The position numbers were made by a program, and so were the translations under genes. From an uncultured Collinsella sp. (GTDB taxonomy: Bacteria > Actinomycetota > Coriobacteriia > Coriobacteriales > Coriobacteriaceae): a DNA stretch of 64,000 nt. The notes beneath the pieces were generated by a model. It ran no database searches. It was not told the origin of the DNA and saw only the letters and a list, made by a program, of their open reading frames with translations. Below, piece after piece: positions 25,177-33,690 of this stretch (its first letter is position 1; each line of letters opens with the position of its first letter). The stretch spans positions 1 to 64,000 of the forward strand of contig URPK01000007.1 in NCBI GenBank assembly GCA_900549715.1. The letters run 5' to 3'.

Positions 25177-27918
25177 ATGGACAAGACCACACAGGACAGC
25201 TTGGCAAAGAAACCCGTCGACATGAGGGACAGGATTCTCGAGCATCTCGAGGCCCTCACCTCTGCCGTCTCGCTCGACGACCTTGCCCGTCTGTCCACCT
25301 CCGACATCGCCGAGACGCTCATCATCTCCAGGAGCCTGGCGAGCCAGTACCTCAACGACCTTGTTCGCGCCGGTCTTGTGGTTAAGGTGGCGGGCAGGCC
25401 TGTCCGTTATTTTCATCGCCGCGCGTTCCAGAAGCGTTTTCAGGTAAAGCTCTCTGCAAGCGAGTACGCCTCGCTCGCCGACCTCATCCAGGCGACGGGA
25501 ATCGCCGATCACCGCGACTTCGCGCGTGCCGTGGGCTTCGACATGAGCCTCAGCTCCGTTGTCGAGCAGTGCAAGGCTGCGGTTCAGTACCCTCCGTTTG
25601 GCCTGCCCATCCTCTTGAGCGGCGGCGTGGGTGTCGGTAAGTCTTTCCTTTCTCGCCTTGTGTACGAGTACGGCAAGAACCAGGGCTTGCTGTCCCGCGA
25701 CTCCTCCTATGTGCGCATCGATTGCGCCGGGGTCCCGGACGCCGCCTCGTTCAACGGGCTTCTTGACGAGTCGATCGCGAAAGCGCGCGGGGGTGTGGTC
25801 TTTGTCAACGGCATCGAGGCACTCTCTCCCTCTGCGATGGAGCACTGCCTTGCGACGGCCCTCGGGCTCGATGCCTCCCAGGATGCGCCGCGCGCTCGCC
25901 TCGTTCTTTCGACGACGCTTTCCGCCGATGACCTGAAGGTTTCCTCGGCCTACAGCAAAATGCCCATCTGTGCCCGCGTCCCCTCACTCAAGGAGCGGAC
26001 CCCCGAGGAGCGCGAGGATCTCATCTTGAGCTTCCTGCGCAGCGAGGGGTGCCGAATCGGTTCTGATGTGAAGATCAGTCGCGGCGCATACCGTTGCCTC
26101 GTGAACGCGGACTTTTCCGATAACATCGCCGGCTTGCGCGCCTGCGTGACGAACTGCTGTGCCAAAGCGTTCCTCAATCGCGAGGGCGACTACGTCGTCG
26201 TTCGCCCGTATCTTCTTCCCAGCGGGCTCCTCTCCTCCGCGCAGATCGATCAACAGCCCGACGATGGCGTTCTGATCGACGCGTCTCTGGATGCCGCCGA
26301 GAGCACAGGGCCGGTCGAGCAGGCGCTCGATGCCCTGTGCTCCCTCGATGAGCGATACTGCGCCGGGGAGCTCTCTGTCTCCGAGCTTGTCTCGCAAGCT
26401 GTCTCCGCTGTGCGCGGCGTTGAGGATCACTTGATCTTCGACCACGGCGTCGCCTCCTCGAGGTCACGCGCCTTCGAGCGCGTCGTGGGCGCGGTCCTTG
26501 CCGACGCAGGCTCTTCTTATGGCATCGAGCTTTCGAGGAAGGTCGCTTTTCTACTGGCCCAGGAGATTTGCCTGCAGTTGTGGCCGGGTATCGGCCTGGC
26601 TAAGCGAAAGTCTGCCTGTGCGGAGCAAATCTCCCATCTCCTCGGTGCCGTGACCTCCGAATTGCCGTTTGCCTCGAGTGTCTCCGATCAGGTCGCCGCA
26701 GACGTGGAAGGGGCGCTGGGAATCTCGCTCGATCACTTCACGAAGACGCTTCTGACGCTGTGCGTCGCATCGGAGTCTCGCGATGCGAAGGCCCTTCGGA
26801 CGCTCTGCGTCATCTTGTCCCACGGCTACTCAACGGCGACGAGCATCGCCGACGCGGCGAACCGTATGCTCGGCATGCATGTGTACGAGGCTGTCGACAT
26901 GCCCTACGACCAGCAGCTGAAGGACATCGTCGGTCCGCTCCAGCGCCTCGTCGACCGCCATTCCTACTGCACCGGGGTCGTGTTCCTCGTCGACATGGGC
27001 TCCTTGGAGGAGGCCTATAAGGCCCTCGAGAACGTTACCGACTCCACTATCGGCGTGGTGAACAACGTCTCTACCGGTCTTGCGCTCGAGATCGGGGTCG
27101 GGCTGCTCGGCGGCAAGTCCATCGCCGAGGTTCTTGGCGATGCGACCGCCGCGTGCGTGACGCACTGCAAGGTGATCGAGCGCGTCAACCGTGAGGACGC
27201 CATCGTCTTCTGCTCCGAGTCCGGGGTCGACGCCGCGGAGAGGATACGCCAGCTCGTCTCGCAGAGCCTCCCGCGCACCATAGGCGCGCGCCTGCTCACG
27301 AGGCCCTTCAAGCAGCTCGTCGCGAACGGGTCGAACGACGCCGTTTTCTCCGAGCACCGCGTCTGCGCCGTCATCGGCACGGGAGACCCCGGGGTCGCCT
27401 CCGTCCCCTTCGTCGCCCTCGAGGACATCATGTCGACGGCGTCCGCCTCTAAGGTTGATGCCGTGTTCGGCAGGTGGCTTGACGCTTCCGAGCTCTCTTC
27501 TTTCCACGAGAAGCTGCTCTCGAACATGACGCTGCAGAACGTCATCCGCTCCATCACCATCCTCGACCCGGAGCGGCTATTCCATGAGATCGAGAGCGCC
27601 GTGCACGAGCTTCAGCGCAGGACAGGCGAGAAGATCGGCAGCAACGCCATCATTGGGCTCTACGTTCACCTCTGCTGTCTCGTCGAGCGCCTTGTTACCA
27701 GAAACCCCATTGAGACCTACGTTGGCCAGGGCCGCTTCGAGGAGGAACGCGCCGATTTCATCGAGTCCTTCAGGCAGAGCTTCTCGAGCATCTCGACGCG
27801 CTATCGCGTAGAGGTTCCCGTAAGCGAGATCGCATATGTCTTCGACTACATAAGCGTGAGCGCCGCCCCGGCGCGAGAAGAGCGCCTCGGCTCCTCGGAC
27901 CTCCTGCTCGACGAGTGA
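25177..27918 (+). CDS. LevR/ManR-like PTS-regulated transcription activator with degenerate ATPase
   Basis: The 913-residue regulator precedes the mannose-family PTS genes it probably controls. Domains: winged HTH (about 18-85), AAA+ region (about 130-340) with Walker A GGVGVGKS, a PTS IIA-Man-like domain with ILSHGYSTATS near 545, a IIB-like segment (VVFLVDMGSL), and a C-terminal PRD (about 800-900) with IGLYVHLCC. In classical LevR the ATPase drives sigma-54 through GAFTGA. Here no GAFTGA is seen and the Walker B DE is NG (VVFVNGIEAL). Activation by sigma-54 therefore looks unlikely. The ATG follows GAGGAGGT. Confidence 0.85.
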   Translation: MDKTTQDSLAKKPVDMRDRILEHLEALTSAVSLDDLARLSTSDIAETLIISRSLASQYLNDLVRAGLVVKVAGRPVRYFHRRAFQKRFQVKLSASEYASLADLIQATGIADHRDFARAVGFDMSLSSVVEQCKAAVQYPPFGLPILLSGGVGVGKSFLSRLVYEYGKNQGLLSRDSSYVRIDCAGVPDAASFNGLLDESIAKARGGVVFVNGIEALSPSAMEHCLATALGLDASQDAPRARLVLSTTLSADDLKVSSAYSKMPICARVPSLKERTPEEREDLILSFLRSEGCRIGSDVKISRGAYRCLVNADFSDNIAGLRACVTNCCAKAFLNREGDYVVVRPYLLPSGLLSSAQIDQQPDDGVLIDASLDAAESTGPVEQALDALCSLDERYCAGELSVSELVSQAVSAVRGVEDHLIFDHGVASSRSRAFERVVGAVLADAGSSYGIELSRKVAFLLAQEICLQLWPGIGLAKRKSACAEQISHLLGAVTSELPFASSVSDQVAADVEGALGISLDHFTKTLLTLCVASESRDAKALRTLCVILSHGYSTATSIADAANRMLGMHVYEAVDMPYDQQLKDIVGPLQRLVDRHSYCTGVVFLVDMGSLEEAYKALENVTDSTIGVVNNVSTGLALEIGVGLLGGKSIAEVLGDATAACVTHCKVIERVNREDAIVFCSESGVDAAERIRQLVSQSLPRTIGARLLTRPFKQLVANGSNDAVFSEHRVCAVIGTGDPGVASVPFVALEDIMSTASASKVDAVFGRWLDASELSSFHEKLLSNMTLQNVIRSITILDPERLFHEIESAVHELQRRTGEKIGSNAIIGLYVHLCCLVERLVTRNPIETYVGQGRFEEERADFIESFRQSFSSISTRYRVEVPVSEIAYVFDYISVSAAPAREERLGSSDLLLDE

Positions 27919-28041
27919 CCTTCCCCGCGCCGCCGCAAGCTGACCGCGCGTCCTCAATAATCCGATAACCCCTTGCCCGGCGCGAATCCGGATAGCGCCG
28001 AGGCAGTACCGAACGCAAAACTTCATTTGATAGGAGCAAAC

Positions 28042-28515
28042 ATGAGTGTTGTTATGGCACGAATCGACAATCGCCTGCTTCACGGCATCATCGTGACGCA
28101 GTGGGCCCCGGTGTCGGGCGCGACCCGAGTCATGGTCATCGACGACAAGGTCGCCGGCGACGAGGTCCTGAAGTCCACCATGAGGATGGCGCGCCCCGCA
28201 GGCATGGCCGTTTCGATCATCTCCGAGCAGACCGCGCTCAAGAACTTCGCCGCGGGCAAGTACGACCGCGAGAGGGTCTTCGTCATCGCCAAGGAGCCCG
28301 AGACGATGCTTCGCCTGGTCGAGTCGGGCGTCGAGCTCCCGTCGCTGGTCGTCGGCGGCTCGCTCGTCAAGGAGGACGGCATCCAGCTCACCCAGCGCGC
28401 CTACGCCTCCGCCGAGAACGTCCAGAGCTACAAGGCGCTCATCGCCCGTGGCGTCAAGGTGACGGCCCAGTTCGTGCCCGCCGACAAGCCCGTCTCCGTC
28501 GCAGACCTCATCTAA
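28042..28515 (+). CDS. PTS mannose/fructose/sorbose-family IIB
   Basis: IIB passes phosphate from IIA to the incoming sugar. The 157-residue protein has the family start ARIDNRLLHGIIVTQW, the His in LLHG being the phosphorylation site, and ends VSVADLI. The ATG is preceded by TAGGAG. It is first of four PTS genes in order IIB-IIC-IID-IIA. Confidence 0.93.
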   Translation: MSVVMARIDNRLLHGIIVTQWAPVSGATRVMVIDDKVAGDEVLKSTMRMARPAGMAVSIISEQTALKNFAAGKYDRERVFVIAKEPETMLRLVESGVELPSLVVGGSLVKEDGIQLTQRAYASAENVQSYKALIARGVKVTAQFVPADKPVSVADLI

Positions 28516-28524
28516 GGGGGAAAT

Positions 28525-29310
28525 ATGGTCAACTTCACTATCCTGCAGGTCGTCCTTTTGACCCTGCTGGCCTTCATCAAGCACGTGGACTACTACGGCA
28601 TCCCGATGATCTTCGTCAATTACGCCGTTTTCTGGGGCCTCATCACCGGAGTCGTCATGGGCGACTGGAAGACCGGCCTTGTCATCGGCGGCACCATTCA
28701 GCTCATGCAGCTCGGCGTCGCGGGCTTCGGCGGCTCCTCCATTCCCGACTACGGCACGATGGCCATCATCGCCACCGCCTACGGCGTGACCCTGGGCTCC
28801 GACACGGGCCTCGCCATCGGCCTGCCGGTCGGCATGCTCGGCATCCAGCTCGACGTCGTCGCCAAGATCCTCAACGGCTTTGTCGTCGAGAAGTCCCAGA
28901 AGTTCTGCAACGAGGGTAAGTTCAATCAGATGAACGCCATCCTGTGGGTCTGCCCCGCGCTCTTCGGCCTGTGCGCCGCCCTGCCCGTCTTTGTCTCCGT
29001 GACGCTCGGCCAGCCCGCCGTCAACTGGCTCCTCGAGGTCATGCCCCAGTGGTTCCTCTCCGGCCTCACCCTCGCCGGCAAGATGCTCCCGGCCGTCGGT
29101 ATCGCCATGCTGCTCCGCTACATGCCAACCGCCAAGTACTTCCAGTACCTGCTCGCCGGCTTCTTCCTCTCGGCCTTCCTGAACGTGCCCATCATCGGCG
29201 CCGCCATCGTCGGCGTTGCCCTCGCGATTGCGTTCTACCAGCGTGCCGAGAGGGACACCGAGCTCGCCGCCCACGCTTCCGCAGACGCCTTCATCGGAGA
29301 GGATGAGTAA
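28525..29310 (+). CDS. PTS mannose/fructose/sorbose-family IIC
   Basis: The 261-residue membrane channel component has seven or eight hydrophobic segments and the family signature GGTIQLMQLGVAGFGGSS. AGGGGGAAAT precedes the ATG. It ends 2 bases before the IID gene. Confidence 0.93.
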   Translation: MVNFTILQVVLLTLLAFIKHVDYYGIPMIFVNYAVFWGLITGVVMGDWKTGLVIGGTIQLMQLGVAGFGGSSIPDYGTMAIIATAYGVTLGSDTGLAIGLPVGMLGIQLDVVAKILNGFVVEKSQKFCNEGKFNQMNAILWVCPALFGLCAALPVFVSVTLGQPAVNWLLEVMPQWFLSGLTLAGKMLPAVGIAMLLRYMPTAKYFQYLLAGFFLSAFLNVPIIGAAIVGVALAIAFYQRAERDTELAAHASADAFIGEDE

Positions 29311-29312
29311 CC

Positions 29313-30146
29313 ATGGAAAACGAGAACATCACCGCCGTCGCCGAGGGCAAGCCCTCCGGCTACAAGGTCACCAAGAAGGACCTGCGCAACGCGAACTGGC
29401 GCTGGCTCATGAGCGTGTGCACCTTCAACTACCAGACCCAGCAGGGCGCCTCAGTCGCCTACGCCCTCTCGCCGGTCCTGAGGAAGATCTACACGAACGA
29501 CGAGGACTATAAGCAAGCGCTCAACAACCACTTCCGCTACTACAACACCCAGCCTTGGCTCGCCGCCATCATCCTTGGCGCCTGCGTGGCCATGGAGGAG
29601 CGCGACGGCCTAGCGGCGGCGGACGCCGTCCAAGACCTGAAGATCGGCACCATGGGACCGCTCGCCGGCGTCGGCGACTCCCTGCTCATGACCATGATCC
29701 CGACCATCATGGGCTCCATCGCCGCCTACATGGCCATCGAGGGCAACCCCGTGGGAGCCGGCATCTGGTTCGCGCTCATCCTGGCCATCTTCTGGGTCCG
29801 CATGCACGCCCTCGAGTTCGGCTACAAGCAGGGCGTGAAGCTCGTCACCGACTTCAGCGAGAAGCTTCCCAACCTCACTGCCGCCGCCTCCGTGCTCGGC
29901 CTCACCGTGGTCGGCTGCCTCATCGCCTCGGTCATTGGCGTCACCTGCCCGATTAGCTTCAGCTTCGGCGACGTCGCGATGGAGATTCAGCCGCTGCTCG
30001 ACAAGATCCTGCCTGCCATGATCCCCGCCGCCATCACGGGAAGCGCGTATTACCTTCTTACCAAGAAGAACGCGAGCATGACGGCCCTCATCCTCGTGGT
30101 GATCGTCCTCGCGATGGTCGCCTCCGCCGCCGGCATCCTCGCCTAG
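29313..30146 (+). CDS. PTS mannose/fructose/sorbose-family IID
   Basis: IID completes the membrane complex with IIC. The 277-residue protein starts with a soluble part (KKDLRNANWRWLMSVCTFNYQTQQ), then has the family core IGTMGPLAGVGDSL and ends with hydrophobic helices. IID is found only in the mannose PTS family. Confidence 0.93.
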   Translation: MENENITAVAEGKPSGYKVTKKDLRNANWRWLMSVCTFNYQTQQGASVAYALSPVLRKIYTNDEDYKQALNNHFRYYNTQPWLAAIILGACVAMEERDGLAAADAVQDLKIGTMGPLAGVGDSLLMTMIPTIMGSIAAYMAIEGNPVGAGIWFALILAIFWVRMHALEFGYKQGVKLVTDFSEKLPNLTAAASVLGLTVVGCLIASVIGVTCPISFSFGDVAMEIQPLLDKILPAMIPAAITGSAYYLLTKKNASMTALILVVIVLAMVASAAGILA

Positions 30147-30172
30147 CTTCGACCCAAGAGATTGGTGAATCA

Positions 30173-30571
30173 ATGAGAAAGATAGTTGTGGCGAGCCATT
30201 CCCTTCTCGCCCAGGGCTTCAAGGACACCCTCGAGTTCCTTACGGGTAAGGGCGACGCCGTCAACGCCGTGTGCGCCTACGTGAACGACAACGGCGAGGG
30301 GCTCGACGCGGCGGTCGAGGCGGCTCTTTCGGGCACTGACGAGGTCGTCGTCCTCACCGACGCGTACGGCGGCAGCGTGAACCAGCGCTTTTCCCGCTTC
30401 GCCTCCGACCGGATCCACGTGATCGCGGGTGTCAACCTTCCGCTCGCCATGACGGTCGCGCTCGCGCGCCCCGACGAGAAACTCGACTTCGACGCCCTCG
30501 TCAACGAGGCGCGCCAGCAGATCATCTACGTGAACGGTGCCAGTTCCGCCGAGTGCGACGACGACGAATAG
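30173..30571 (+). CDS. PTS mannose-family IIA
   Basis: The 132-residue protein starts KIVVASHSLLAQGFKDTLEF; the His near residue 9 is the phosphorylation site. VVLTDAYGGSVNQRF matches the D-x-x-GGSP-like loop of IIA-Man. It is a separate chain here, and its tail is Asp/Glu-rich. It lies 12 bases before the GH172 gene. Confidence 0.9.
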   Translation: MRKIVVASHSLLAQGFKDTLEFLTGKGDAVNAVCAYVNDNGEGLDAAVEAALSGTDEVVVLTDAYGGSVNQRFSRFASDRIHVIAGVNLPLAMTVALARPDEKLDFDALVNEARQQIIYVNGASSAECDDDE

Positions 30572-30583
30572 AGGAGGTCGACG

Positions 30584-31708
30584 ATGAGAGAGTTCCTTAA
30601 GGACGTGTGGATGCACGGCGGTGAGGAAAGCCGCGCCATCACCCCCGAGAACATCACGGGCGAGAAGGGCCGCGCCGCCATGTCGGCCAGCCACCTCGGC
30701 GTCGGCCGCAAGGGCTCGTGCTGCGTGCCCCTTGAGTCCGGCGAGACCATCACGCTCGCGGACATCGAGGGCCCCGGCATCATCCGCCACATCTGGATGA
30801 CCGTCCCCGACAAGACCGCCGCCGGCAGCTTCGTCATGCGTGACCTCGTGCTGCGCTTCTACTGGGACGACGAGGAGACCCCCTCGGTCGAGTGCCCTGT
30901 CGGCGACTTCTTCTGCAACGGCTTCGGTGAGCGCGCCATCGTCAACTCGATGCCCATCTGCGTGAACCCGACGGGCGGCATGAACTGCTACTTCGAGATG
31001 CCCTTCAGGAAGCACGCCAAGGTCACGCTTACGAGCGAGCATCCCGGGTTCATTAAGTACATCTTCTACACGTTCAACTACGCGCTCACCGACGTGCCGG
31101 ACGACGCCATGTACTTCCACGCCCGCTTTAACCGCGAGCGCAGCACCCGCAGGGGCGTCGACTACACCGTGCTCGACGGCGTGCGCGGCAAGGGCTACTA
31201 CGTCGGCACCTACATGGCCCTGTGCGCCCTGGAGCGCTATTGGTGGGGCGAGGGCGAGATGAAGTTCTTCCTCGACGGCGACGAGGAGTTCCCCACGGTC
31301 ACCTCGACGGGAGCCGAGGACTACTTCGGCGGTGCCTGGGCCTTCCTCGACAGGCCGCCCCACGCGCTGCCCGAGGCGCAGTGCTTCAACACGCTGTTCG
31401 CCGGCTACCCGTACCGCTCGACGCGCGACGCCACGCGCGACCGCTTCAGCGCGGGCAAGCCGAACCCGAATCCGATGCTCGCGACTAACGACGACGCGCT
31501 GCCCAGGCACGGCCTCTACAGGTGGCACCTTCCCGACCCGATCTCGTTCAAGGAGGACCTGCGCGTGACGTTCCAGGACCTCGGCAACGACGACATCAAG
31601 CTCTACGAGCGCGAGGACGACATCTCCACCGTCGCCTACTGGTACCAAAGCGAGCCGCACGCCGTGCTCGCCCCGTTTGCCGCGAGGCAGGACCGCGTGC
31701 CCAGGTAG
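30584..31708 (+). CDS. Glycoside hydrolase family 172 (DUF2961) protein
   Basis: GH172 enzymes characterised so far act on difructose dianhydride I / alpha-D-fructofuranosides or on D-arabinofuranosides. The 374-residue protein has the DUF2961 core: DIEGPGIIRHIWMT, FYWDDEETPSVECPVGDFF and the acidic TSTGAEDYFGGAW. No signal peptide is seen, so the enzyme is cytoplasmic and acts on sugars brought in by the PTS encoded directly upstream. A sugar kinase follows. The substrate (fructosyl or arabinosyl) is inferred from the family only. Confidence 0.85.
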   Translation: MREFLKDVWMHGGEESRAITPENITGEKGRAAMSASHLGVGRKGSCCVPLESGETITLADIEGPGIIRHIWMTVPDKTAAGSFVMRDLVLRFYWDDEETPSVECPVGDFFCNGFGERAIVNSMPICVNPTGGMNCYFEMPFRKHAKVTLTSEHPGFIKYIFYTFNYALTDVPDDAMYFHARFNRERSTRRGVDYTVLDGVRGKGYYVGTYMALCALERYWWGEGEMKFFLDGDEEFPTVTSTGAEDYFGGAWAFLDRPPHALPEAQCFNTLFAGYPYRSTRDATRDRFSAGKPNPNPMLATNDDALPRHGLYRWHLPDPISFKEDLRVTFQDLGNDDIKLYEREDDISTVAYWYQSEPHAVLAPFAARQDRVPR

Positions 31709-31734
31709 GGTCGCCTCGAAACAAGCCAACGTTA

Positions 31735-31775
31735 TGGGCGCCCGCGGTTGACCATGACTGCGGGCGTCCCTTTGT
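31735..31775 (+). terminator. Hairpin before ROK gene
   Basis: GGGCGCCCGC pairs with GCGGGCGTCCC, followed by TTTG and the AAGGAGG of the next gene. It probably attenuates or partly terminates the PTS operon before the kinase. Confidence 0.55.
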
Positions 31776-31787
31776 AAGGAGGATCAC

Positions 31788-32672
31788 ATGAGCGAAAAGC
31801 AAATGAGGCTCGGCGCCCTCGAAGCCGGCGGGACCAAGATGGTCTGTGCCGTGGTGTCCGGCGACGGCGAGGTCCTCGACCGCATGGAGACCCCGACGCT
31901 TACGCCCGCCGAGACCGTCCCGCAGATGATCGAGTGGTTCACCGCCCGCGATGTGGACGCGTTGGGCATCGGCGCCTTCGGCCCGACCTGCGTCGACCCC
32001 AACGACGAGCGCTACGGCTCCATCCTCCAGACGCCCAAGCTCGCGTGGCGAGGCCATGGTCTTCGCGCCGCGTTCGCCGACGCCCTCGGGATTCCGGTGG
32101 CCTACGACACGGACGTGAACGTTGCCTGCCTCGGCGAAGTGGTCTTCGGCTGCTGCAAGGGGCTCGAGGACGCCGTCTACGTGACCATCGGCACCGGCGT
32201 GGGCGCGGGCGTCATGTGCGCGGGCAGACTCCTTCACGGCATGCTGCACCCCGAGGCCGGTCACATGCTGGTAAGGACCCGTCCCACCGAGGAGGGACGC
32301 TGCGTCTGCCCGAGCCACGCGAGCTGTCTCGAGGGGCTCGCCTCCGGCCCCGCCATCGCCGCGCGCTGGGGAAAGCCCGCGGCCGAGCTCGCGGACAACG
32401 ATGAGGTGTGGGCGCTCGAGGGGGATTATCTGGGGCAGATGTGCGCGAACCTCGTGCTCATGTACTCGCCTCGCCGCATCGTCCTCGGCGGCGGCGTGAT
32501 GCACCAGGAGCAGCTCTACGGCATCGTCCGCAAGAAGACCCTCGAATATCTGGGTGGCTACATCCAGACCGCCGAGCTTAAGGACATGGAGAGCTACATC
32601 TGCGCCCCGGGCTGCGGCGGCGACCAAGGAATCCTCGGCGCGGCCGAGCTGGCAAGAAGGGCGCTCGCGTAA
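31788..32672 (+). CDS. ROK-family sugar kinase (fructokinase-like)
   Basis: The 294-residue protein has the ROK phosphate loop LGALEAGGTKMVCAV, the sugar-binding TIGTGVGAGV, HPEAGHMLV, and the zinc-site pattern CVCPSHASCLEGLASG. The GALEAGGTK start resembles ScrK-type fructokinases. AAGGAGG precedes the ATG. Together with GH172 and the PTS it would phosphorylate the non-phosphorylated monosaccharide released in the cell. Confidence 0.85.
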   Translation: MSEKQMRLGALEAGGTKMVCAVVSGDGEVLDRMETPTLTPAETVPQMIEWFTARDVDALGIGAFGPTCVDPNDERYGSILQTPKLAWRGHGLRAAFADALGIPVAYDTDVNVACLGEVVFGCCKGLEDAVYVTIGTGVGAGVMCAGRLLHGMLHPEAGHMLVRTRPTEEGRCVCPSHASCLEGLASGPAIAARWGKPAAELADNDEVWALEGDYLGQMCANLVLMYSPRRIVLGGGVMHQEQLYGIVRKKTLEYLGGYIQTAELKDMESYICAPGCGGDQGILGAAELARRALA

Positions 32673-32699
32673 CTTGCGCTCTCTCCGCCATACAACGCG

Positions 32700-32757
32700 T
32701 TAAGAAAAGACGAGCGCTTCTTGCCAATTGAGCGGCAAGAAGTGCTCGTCTTTTGCA
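32700..32757. terminator. Bidirectional terminator
   Basis: AAAAGACGAGCGCTTCTTGCC pairs (one mismatch) with its complement ending GCTCGTCTTTT around AATTGAGC. T-runs on both sides serve the ROK gene and minus-strand transcripts. Confidence 0.85.
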
Positions 32758-32788
32758 TTTGTTTTTGGGGCAGGACGCCCCGCCTCCG

Positions 32789-33010
32789 CTAGAGTCCCTG
32801 GACCGCCACACCCACGAGGTTTGGACCGGTGTGGACAAGAAGCGCGGGGCTGATGTCGGAGCGGACGACCTCCACCGCGTTGGCCACGCACTCGCACAGG
32901 GCCTGCTCCATGCGGCCGTAGAGGTCGGCGTGGGCCGAGGTGCGGCTCGCGGCAAAGCGCACCTTGGGGTGCTTCTCGACGATGGCGGCGATGAGCTTGA
33001 CCTCGGTGCG
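32789..33010 (-). pseudogene. DegV-like C-terminal fragment
   Basis: A minus-strand frame of about 74 codons encodes a coherent C-terminus with VRFAASRTSAHADLY and the ending LLVHTGPNLVGVAVQGL. This resembles the HTGPG...G motif closing the fatty-acid-binding DegV fold. It runs straight into an IS200-like transposase start at about 33010, so the N-terminus is lost. DegV identity is tentative. Confidence 0.5.
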
Positions 33011-33135
33011 ATGCGGTACTTGCACAGCCATTTCGTGTACGCGAGGCTGTTGGCTTTCTGGGCCACAGCAATCACCTTCCCCCTAGTATGATGACCTGAA
33101 CAATCCTCATGCTAGGGGGAAGGTTTTTGTCGCGT
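33011..33135 (-). mobile_element. IS200/IS605 left-end scar with tnpA start
   Basis: On the minus strand an almost perfect hairpin (CCTTCCCCCTAG with CTAGGGGGAAGG, 33082-33130) is followed by a frame starting AQKANSLAYTKWLCKY. This is the typical N-terminus of IS200-type TnpA. The frame ends after about 20 residues by fusion to the DegV-like fragment; the catalytic HUH and Tyr regions are missing. It is a deletion scar. Confidence 0.75.
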
Positions 33136-33490
33136 AGCGGAAATTGGCCTCCACCCGCTGAGCGGGTGGCTTTCTATGCCGCGCGTGCCGCGCGGCACGG
33201 ACTAAAGTCCATGAATAAAAACGAGGAAGGCCACGTCCGGCCTCCCTCGCAAAGGGTCTCTGATTACTCCCACTCATTGGGGACAGACTTACATGAGTGA
33301 TTGCACTTATTGGGGACAGACTTAAATGAGTGCTCTTGAAATGCCGGCGCCTGGGGACGTTCTTTTTCTGTCTGCAGTTTGGGACGTTCCTTTTCTGTCG
33401 GCAGTTTGGGACGGTCCTTAGAGCTGCAGCGCGCCATGAGCGACGAGGCGAAGCGGATCATCCTGTCTTTCGAGTTCTAAGCAGAATTCC
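33136..33490. repeat. Intergenic direct repeats, 33-bp and 27-bp pitch
   Basis: CACTCATTGGGGACAGACTT (33271) and CACTTATTGGGGACAGACTT (33304) repeat at 33 bp, each ending ATGAGTG so that each can fold. GGGACGTTCTTTTTCTGTC (33354) and GGGACGTTCCTTTTCTGTC (33381) repeat at 27 bp, with a third partial GGGACGGTCC at 33408. At 33144-33165 a hairpin CCACCCGC/GCGGGTGG with CTTTCT resembles a terminator. A short frame (33422-33480, ending LSFEF) may be a gene relic. Confidence 0.6.
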
Positions 33491-33521
33491 CCGTCTCTGA
33501 GTAATGACCGGTTCGCATTTG

Positions 33522-33640
33522 TGCGTATTTGCGTGCGTGGGATTGCGTGAATATGCGTATAGATGCGCCGTTTACGGGACAAAAATGACCGTTTAGCGGT
33601 GAGATACGCAAAAACGCGCACAGACGCGCGTGTTTGTGCG
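33522..33640 (+). promoter_or_regulatory. Cluster of TGCGT repeats (candidate DeoR operators)
   Basis: TGCGT(A/G) occurs at 33522, 33530, 33534, 33544 and 33554, with TGCGC at 33564; the last three are exactly 10 bp apart. Inverted forms (TACGCA, ACGCGC) follow at 33605-33630. The cluster lies in the promoter region of the oxidoreductase-deoR pair. Such repeats suit a DeoR-family repressor, probably the one encoded two genes on. Confidence 0.5.
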
Positions 33641-33690
33641 AATATAGAGCTATCCGAAATGCAAGACGTTCTATGACACAGGAGGCACAT

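Noticed and set aside
27919..28041. Sigma-54 (-24/-12) promoter before the PTS operon
   Set aside because: No TGGCAC-N5-TTGC pattern could be found.
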